From: Dama dama
Lineage: Eukaryota; Chordata; Mammalia; Artiodactyla; Cervidae
DNA: 64,000 nucleotides
NCBI RefSeq assembly: GCF_033118175.1
Contig: NC_083697.1
Span: forward strand, 22,108,001-22,172,000
Direction: 5' to 3'
Positions within the stretch are counted from its first letter, which is position 1; every line of letters starts with the position of its first letter. The notes beneath the pieces are model-generated. The model was not told where the DNA came from. It was given only the letters and a program-made list of their open reading frames with translations, and did not search any database. Positions 57,014-64,000 of this stretch are shown in pieces. A program made the translations under genes and the position numbers.

Positions 57014-59035
57014 TTGATTGAGGTCACAATAAATTTCTCTCTCTCCAATTCCAAATTATACAGTTTGGTTTTTTTTTTGTTGTTGTTGTGGTTAGTAGTA
57101 AGGATCCTGCTTCTTTAAGGGAAGGTTATAACAGACACTTGTTTGACTTGAACATGACAACTTTTACGTCTGGGTTTCAGGAATGTATCTAATAGGGCAA
57201 AGGTTCCCCAGGGACAAGAGTCATCTAATCCAACAGCAATAAAAGGTTAAACATAAACCTGCCTCTGGAGAGCAAAAAACAATAGAATAATTGGCTCAGG
57301 GACCTTGTGGCATCTGGAAATAGACTGTGCACACGTACCTTGGATATATCATTAACAAATACTCCAGCACTGCCCATTGCCTGGGAGACGGAGTCTGATT
57401 TAGAGGCGCTGGAAGGATTTAGTTACTCTCTGCAGTGAAGGTTATAAGGGGTAGAAAGGACCAGTCTAGTCCAGAGGCCAGCCTGTGTGGAGCCAGAGAA
57501 TCTGGTATGTCTGGTCCGGTAGAAGGGACCAGGGATCTGGGTGGGAACTAAGTGAGAAAAGCTTTTGCACAGGATTGCCTTGCAGAGATCTCATCACTTT
57601 GGGGCATTGCTTTGAACGCTTGCTTCTTCTGTATTTCCTCTTAGAAGAGAGAAACAGGGATTTCCATGTGAGCACATGAGAAGTAATGTTTTGTTTTTAG
57701 TTCGCTGTGTCTAGGAAGACTTGATGTTCCTTTTCCATAAGTCTTTGCATTGCTCAGTCAGCATACAAAAGGTCACTGGAGCAGAGAAAAGAGGGTGGAG
57801 GAGAATGGCTCCAAATCCTATGGGATATAGTTTGTAACAAAATTTCTGTAATTGATTTAATGATGAGATTTTGGTTTTACCTTTTGTAAATTTAGAGAAA
57901 GTCCTGCACTTAAACTCCAGACAACTTAAGTGTTCTTTTTGGAAACAAGAAAACAAGAAATACGGTTAGAAATATTCTAAAGGAGCAAAAAAGAAAATAA
58001 CTCACTATAAGGAAAATACTGCATACTTAATATGTGTTAGGTGTATTAGACTTGATTTTTCTAAAAGAGTGTTAACTTTCCTTAAAAAATAATATTTCTT
58101 GAAGTAAATTTTAAAATTTGCTAAACATTTATGACTTCTGTAACATTAGAAGAAAAAGTACCTTTATTCCTTTTCAGGTAATTTTTTAAGGCAAGTTTTT
58201 TCCTATCGTGGAGAAAAAAAATTGTTTTTAATTTGACAACTACTCTAAAATAAAGCATAAGAAATTGTTCATCATTTCATATTCTAGAGCAACATGTTTA
58301 TGAGTCTAATACCAAAATTACAGCCTATTGGGTATACGGTGTTCTGATTGGCACAATCTCTGAGTATGTAGATACAGTTCCAACTGGTAGAGGATGAGGC
58401 TATACGATTGTCCTTGACTTTGTAAAACATTAAAACAGAAATTTTCACATTATAAACTTGGATAAATTTTTTAATGTTCAAACAAATTTTCACATATTTT
58501 AAACACTTGATATCTATTTATACTTTATCTTGAAAATAGGCTTTCATTTCCGTGCCATATGATATGAATATTGTGGTACTTTTACAAAGAAATCTTTATT
58601 AATTATTGGATTTTTTTTTTTAATTGAGCCAATGTTGATGCTTATCCCTCCTTTAGTTCTGCTGAGGCAGATAAGAAATGGTCAACATCCTGCAGCTGCT
58701 ATGTAGGCTTGTATTGGTGGTATTTATGTGGATAGTTCAGGCAAACCGGAGAGCTGCTTTTTAAAACTTGCATTATTACATAGAGAGACTAACACACTCA
58801 CAATGGGAATCTGCACAGAATAAACTGGACAAAAAAAAAAGACTCAACTGTGTTTTTGAGAATTATTTCTTGGCTGAGGAACAAAAAGCTTAGTTTTGAG
58901 GAGGTTGTTTCTTCCCCACAAAACATTGGGTATCCAGAGCCTCTTGTTTCCCCAGCAATGCTGAAGGGAAAGGGTATAGGGACTCAAGCTGGTGAATTAT
59001 GCTCATCCTACCTTCTCACATTGAAATATTGTCCT
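57014..59035. other. Intron, nothing recognised
   Basis: About 2 kb of AT-rich unique sequence. The short open frames near 57470-57680 sit on opposite strands and show no domain. Confidence 0.4.
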
Positions 59036-59366
59036 TGTTCAGTTGCTAAGTTGTGTCTTAGTCTTTGCAACCCCAGGGACTGCAGCACACCAGGCTTCCC
59101 TGTCCTTCACTGTCTCCTGGAGTTAGGTCACACTCATGTCTATCGAGTCGGTGATGCCATCCAACCATCTCATCCTCTGTCGTCCCCTTCTCCTCCTTCC
59201 CTCAATCTTTCCCAGCATCAGAGTCTTCTCCAATGAGTTGGCTGTTTGCATCAAGTAGCCAAAGTATTGAAGCTTCAGCTTCAGCCTCAGTTCTTCCAGT
59301 GAATATTCAGGGTCGATTTCCTTTATGATTGACTGGTTGGATCTCCTTGCTGTCCAAGGGACTCAC
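59036..59366 (-). mobile_element. BovB LINE 3' end, diverged
   Basis: A minus-strand copy from about 59366 to the tail side at 59036; several substitutions, no clear TSD. Confidence 0.87.
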
Positions 59367-61156
59367 TGGAACAGAGATTCTAATGAAAAATGGTGCAATT
59401 GTATACTCCTTTCAGGATAAAATTTTTCTTAGTGAGTAGAATACATAGTCTCTTTTATGTTTATAGTCTATCTTGTCTAGATGTGCTCTAATAGATTTAA
59501 ACTATTTTCCTTAGGTGGTTACAGTATAACAGCTCCAAATGCCCTGTTTATATTCCAAGTCTAGAACATTTGGAATATACTAGTTTACCCAAGTATTGCT
59601 ATAAACTGTGTTTTCATTGATCTTGGGTCAGACCATCAATAGCATGCCAGTTGTCTTCAGTAGTTGGCTTAAATTGCTTTTTTTCCACCTGAAAATACAA
59701 AACAATACTCTTGTTTCCTCATGAGTTCAGCTGAGTTTAAAGATTTAATATTTCCACACTAGTTCCTGAAGTTTGTATATGCATTGTTTTTCATCAAATT
59801 ATATGTGTATGGAGGCCTAGAATTAGGAGATATACATAAAATCTTTACTTTTTTATTAAGATTTTTATGTAGAAAAGTATTAGGATGCATCTTGATAAAT
59901 ATGTGTATTGTCACAAACACTTTTTAAGGGAATAAACTCCTATTAAGTTGTGGCTTTTTTTCTTTTTTTTTTTAGTTTCTTTGTAGTTTTAGTTTCTTCA
60001 TTCAGTGGATAGGCCTGGTACAAGTAACTTGAAATTATACATTGTCAAAAATTTAGGAAACACAAGAAAAAATAGGAGAGTAAAAGTTACCTTTAGATAA
60101 ACATTTTGGTATAAATCTTTTTAAACATCTTTCTTTCCATTATCCACCTTTATATTTTTAGCAAGAATATTTTCATAGAGTTCATACCCTGTTTTTCTGT
60201 AACCTGACTTTTTTTTTCCTTGATAAAGGAGGGAACATTTTTCCCTATTCTTAAATACTTTCTTCACCAAATTGTTAAGTGGGATAATTGTGTTTCTTTA
60301 ATGCAGTGTTCTAGGTGAGACTGGAAAAGCTTGAGGAGACATGTGTCACTGTTTTCAAAAGAGCAAAGACTACACTGGTTAATAGCATTAAAATGGTTTT
60401 AAGTTTGACCAGTAGAATAAATATGCAGTATATTTCAGGTTATTTTCTTCATGGATTATGTCTTCTTTGGGTAATCACTTATCCAAAGAATAAGTTCGCT
60501 GTGCAGAACAAACCACCAATCAAGGAACAGTGTTAAGATGCTTTTAACTGCAAGTAGCAAATTATAATAAACTGGCTTAAAACATAAAACTTTCAGTTAT
60601 TTCCTGTAAGAGTAGCTCTGGCTGGAAGACTCTGTGGTCATTCAGTAGCTTAATCATGTTATCAGTGTTTCAGGTTCTATCTGGGTTTTTGCTGTCCTTA
60701 CTGTATCTGCCTGCTTCTGTGATGGCCTGCTCCTGAGCTTCGGCAGGCCCAAGTTCACCTTTCTCTGTTGGTGTTCATTCTTACACTTGACTGAGTCACA
60801 CCCAGCAATTTCTGTTGTGGAGGCAGGGAAGCAGGTCAGAGGTGCTATTTGAATACATCTGATAAGCAGATGAGGTCAGTGGATGAAATAGCACACTACT
60901 ATGGTTATGCAGGTTGGGCTTTTTCTGCTTTCTCACCGGGACCTGGCGATGACTCAGCGCAGGGCTGCTGGAAGGTATCCCATGAACCAGTGAAAAGTCA
61001 GGGTGGCTCTGAATGCTGCTTTTCCTCTTGTACTTAGGATCTCAGGAAAAGCGGGTTTGGGAGATCCGTGAGTGTTAGTTTTCAGGTACTTCCTCTGCAC
61101 TAGATAACATAAAGTACAGATGAAAAGGCCCCATATTCCAGGCAACATAGGTTCAT
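59367..61156. other. Intron, nothing firmly recognised
   Basis: Bases 60540-60840 have a repeat-like feel (AACTGCAAGTAGCAAATTAT) but I cannot name the family. Confidence 0.35.
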
Positions 61157-61168
61157 TGTCTCACTGTA

Positions 61169-61369
61169 TAAGTCACTCAGTTGTGTCCAACTCTGCCACC
61201 CCGTGGACTGTAGCCTACCAGGTTGCCTGTCCATGGAATTCTCCAGGCAAGAACGCTGGGGTGAGCTGCCATTCCCTTCTCCAGGGGATCGTCCCAACCC
61301 AGGGATCGAACCCTGGTCCTCCTGCACCGTGGGCAGATTCTTCACCTTCTGAGCCATCGAGGAAACTCC
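61169..61369 (-). mobile_element. BOV-A2/Bov-tA SINE
   Basis: Exact 12-bp TSD TGTCTCACTGTA at 61157-61168 and 61370-61381. Confidence 0.92.
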
Positions 61370-61702
61370 TGTCTCACTGTAACAAGACTTAAAAGCCTTG
61401 CAGAGTCCTTGGTTACAAAAGGGAAGGTAATCACTCAGTAACCAACTAAGTTACTAACTCAACTAACCAACTAACTCCACTGAGTTCTTTAATGAATTAG
61501 TACTGTCTACCTCTATCCACTTTCCTTATAGGTGGTACAGTTGATTCTCATTACTTGACTAGATATGTTCTATAAAGTCACTGGAAACACTAAATTGGCA
61601 AATTCTATTCCTAGAAAAATTACAGAGTTAGGTTCCTGCAAGCTTCTGGCCATATTTTTGTCAACCAGTCAACACATAACTTTGTTTTATGTGTTTCTGT
61701 TT

Positions 61703-61830
61703 GCATGCTCACTTGTTTGGTCATGTCTGACCCTTTGTGACCCCATGGACTGTAGCCCACCAGGCTCCTCTCTGTCCATGGAACTTTCCAAGCAAAAATA
61801 TTGGAGTGGGTTGCCATTTCCTACTCCAGT
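61703..61830 (-). mobile_element. BOV-A2 body-only SINE inside the Tigger element
   Basis: A minus-strand body unit, without the tRNA-like head. Confidence 0.85.
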
Positions 61831-62074
61831 GTTACTGTTTAAAGACACCTTATTTTACACCTTATTTATGTATAGTTGATGCATTAACACTGAACTCACA
61901 GCCAGCAGCACCATAACTCATGCCTGAAAGAATGTTATCCAACACATGAATTTCTCTGTAAAACAGCATAGCCTTGTATTTAGGAACACTAGTGAGATGG
62001 CATTTCAGCCTTGGGGACCATTTTTAACAGGGAAATCACCAACAAAAAAGCACAAAAATGCAGAACATGTGACA

Positions 62075-62341
62075 ACTGTGGCTGCTAAGTCACTTCAGTA
62101 GTGTCCGACTCTCTGCAACCCCATAGACGGCAGCCTATGGGGGGGCAGGCTCCCCCCATCCCTGGGATTCTCCAGGCAAGAACACTGGAGTGGGTTGCCA
62201 TTTCCATCTCCAATGCATGAAAGTGAAAAGTGAAAGTGAAGTGGTTCAGTCGTGACCCCGTGGACTGCAGCCCACCAGGCTCATCCGTCCATGGGATTTT
62301 CCAGGCAAGAACACTGGAGTGGGGTGCCACTGCCTTCTCTG
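62075..62341 (-). mobile_element. BOV-A2 dimer SINE inside the Tigger element
   Basis: Two body units joined by a GTGAAAAGTGAAAGTGAAG linker. The 10-bp TSD ACATGTGACA is at 62065-62074 and 62342-62351. Confidence 0.9.
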
Positions 62342-62570
62342 ACATGTGACACTAAGTAGACTGAAAAATGGACACTTATTTATGATATGAGAGTTGAAAT
62401 AAGAAGGCAGAGCATTACTTTGTTTGACCTAAGCCTGAAACTCAGGCATCGGGCCACTCGGATTATTCACCACTCTGTGAATGACCATGAATGACCATGA
62501 AAGCACTGTGTGGGGGTGAGAAATAAATTCTAATGAGTAGGTGAACTTGCAATAATGAGGATCAACTGTA

Positions 62571-63010
62571 TTCCGCTATAGGAGGTAACATCCAGAGTTC
62601 AAGTGTTTGTACTGTCCTGGATGACCCTGATTTATAATGGCAGCACTCAGCTATGCTTAGCAGTGAAAATACTTTTTCGCAGAATGCTGAGAAGGCGTCT
62701 CTTCATACATACAGAGAACTTATCTTTTCAGATTTGTATCACAAAGCATGCCTTTAAAGCTCAAGATTTGAAATTTTATTAAAGGAGATAATTAAGGGAC
62801 AAAAGAAAACTGTTGTGGTTTTCTAAGGGAGAATCCAGAGAGAACTAGGGAGAGAAGGATGGGTAATTGAAAACACACCTATACATACACACAAACATAC
62901 ACAATTAATCCTTATCAATTGGATTTATGATTGTGGAAAGTGATTAAATTGTGTTTGCTAGAATTTGTGAGTAATGGTCATTTGAAGACTTCTGGGCATT
63001 TAATAAGGGT
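62571..63010. other. Intron, nothing recognised
   Basis: Unique sequence without supported features. Confidence 0.4.
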
Positions 63011-63014
63011 ATTA

Positions 63015-63212
63015 TGTGTGTGTGTGCTCAGTTGTGTCCAACTCCGTGGATTGTAGTCCGCCAGGCTCCTCTGTCCATGGAATTTTCCAGGCAAGAATAC
63101 TGGAGTGGGTTGCCATTTCCTTCTCCAGGAGATCTTCCTGGCCCAGGGATCGAACTCACATCTCTTGCATTGGCAGGCAGACTCTTTACCACTGTTCACC
63201 TGAGAAGCCAAC
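63015..63212 (-). mobile_element. BOV-A2/Bov-tA SINE
   Basis: A minus-strand unit preceded by a short (GT)n run; it ends with TTACCACTGTTCACCTGAGA, a diverged head. Confidence 0.87.
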
Positions 63213-63234
63213 AAAGCTGTTAACTAACAGTTAT

Positions 63235-63440
63235 TGAGAGCCTATCTCAGGTCTAACATGGACTTTATGAACGCTGACTCAGCTAAGCCTCCACTTTACA
63301 AAATGCACTTTGTGACAGGGCCTATTTTGCAGCTGAGGAACCCCAGATACAGAGAGGATGAGTAACTCGCAAAGACTCCTACAGAAATGGGCGTCCACAG
63401 AGATGGGTTCACAGCCTGGTAGGCTGAGGCTACCCACTGG
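63235..63440 (+). repeat. MIR/L2-type ancient repeat
   Basis: TTTTGCAGCTGAGGAACCCC and GAGTAACTCGCAAAGACTCC resemble old mammalian repeats. Confidence 0.45.
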
Positions 63441-63938
63441 CCTGCAACCTCAGCACTTACTAGGAAAATCACAGAAACCATTTCCAAAGACAGTGTTTTA
63501 AAAGTGTCGGGATGGGTGACAGAGTGGGCTTCATTCATTTTGTTTAGGAAAGTCCAGATCACTGGAAGTATACTGTATGAAGTAGGAGTTTTGGTAATAA
63601 TTGTGGTTGTATCTTTTGGATCGGACTCTTATTCCAGTAATTTACAGCAATATAATGCTCACTTGAGAAGCTAAAAGTACTTATAGAATATGCTTATTCA
63701 CTCTTGAAGAGTTTCTTTTTTTTTTTTTTGGTAATCTATACTGTGTTCACATATTCTGGGCTGTGGTTTTATAATGATACAAAGGCAGAATTCCTACTGA
63801 ACACTAATCTTTAAAAAAAATTCCCTTACTGGACTTTCCAATTGGAATCAAGCACTAAATCTAGAATTTTATACCAAAAATACAAGAAAGAACTTCCTTA
63901 ATTGGACTGATATTTGTCAGCACCTATAGGCCTCAAAT
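63441..63938. other. Intron, nothing recognised
   Basis: AT-rich with a T-run at 63715-63730. Confidence 0.35.
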
Positions 63939-63939
63939 G

Positions 63940-64000
63940 GAGAAGGCAATGGCACCCCACTCCAGTACTCTTGCCTGGAAAATCCCATGGACGGAGGAGC
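63940..64000 (+). mobile_element. BOV-A2 SINE, cut by the window end
   Basis: Body start GGAGAAGGCAATGGCACCCC, continuing past 64000. Confidence 0.85.

Larger units (their letters stand above)
61538..62568. mobile_element. Tigger-type DNA transposon broken by two SINEs
   Basis: Inverted termini: 5' CAGTTGATTCTCATTA and 3' TAATGAGGATCAACTG, one mismatch apart. TA pairs at 61536-61537 and 62569-62570. Removing the two SINEs leaves about 630 bp. No transposase frame is recognisable. Confidence 0.8.
42195..64000 (+). other. ELOVL6: ELOVL6 intron after the first coding exon (runs past the window)
   Basis: The next ELOVL6 coding exon would begin by completing the Trp codon and continue with Lys-Lys-Ser-Phe. 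No such exon was recognised downstream. In other mammals this intron is tens of kilobases long, so the rest of the window is taken as intron. The first 2 kb are CpG-island sequence; beyond that it is AT-richer with scattered SINEs, BovB 3' ends, L2/MIR relics and a Tigger element. Confidence 0.85.

Overview
This is mammalian, ruminant-type nuclear DNA. The evidence is the dense load of BovB (RTE-clade) LINE fragments and of the ruminant tRNA-derived SINEs Bov-tA/BOV-A2 and CHR-1/CHR-2, together with L1, MIR, L2, MaLR and Tigger relics. The species cannot be fixed from the sequence alone; cattle, another bovid or a relative all fit.

The only protein-coding gene I can support is the 5' end of ELOVL6 (very-long-chain fatty acid elongase 6) on the + strand. 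It has an inferred non-coding first exon ending at 41405, intron 1 (41406-42073), and a second exon (about 42074-42194) carrying the start codon at 42112 and the first 27 codons plus two bases. A CpG-rich region of about 3 kb covers the promoter, both exons and the first 2 kb of the next intron. Bases 42195-64000 are all inside that intron, and the other coding exons lie beyond the window.

Bases 1-41270 look intergenic. They are mostly layers of retrotransposons, several nested inside one another with readable target-site duplications (TSDs). Bases 15800-21640 hold two L1 3' ends and a 2-kb BovB relic. Bases 24551-25306 hold an unusual SINE-head/BovB chimera bounded by one 11-bp TSD. Bases 30347-30903 hold SINEs stacked at one reused target. 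Solo LTRs lie at about 25800-26290 (MLT1 type) and 29756-30117.

Bases 44500-64000 are intron with scattered SINEs, short BovB 3' ends, a Tigger-type DNA transposon broken by two SINEs, and one repeat-free block (46240-46500) with two CCAAT boxes and a palindromic CRE that looks like a regulatory element.

No bacterial-style operon, CRISPR array, functional tRNA or rRNA gene, or intact transposon coding sequence is present. Most long open frames are BovB relics or antisense shadows of repeats. I found no new multi-gene system; the most unusual items are chimeric and nested retrotransposon structures and the changed ELOVL6 start codon.
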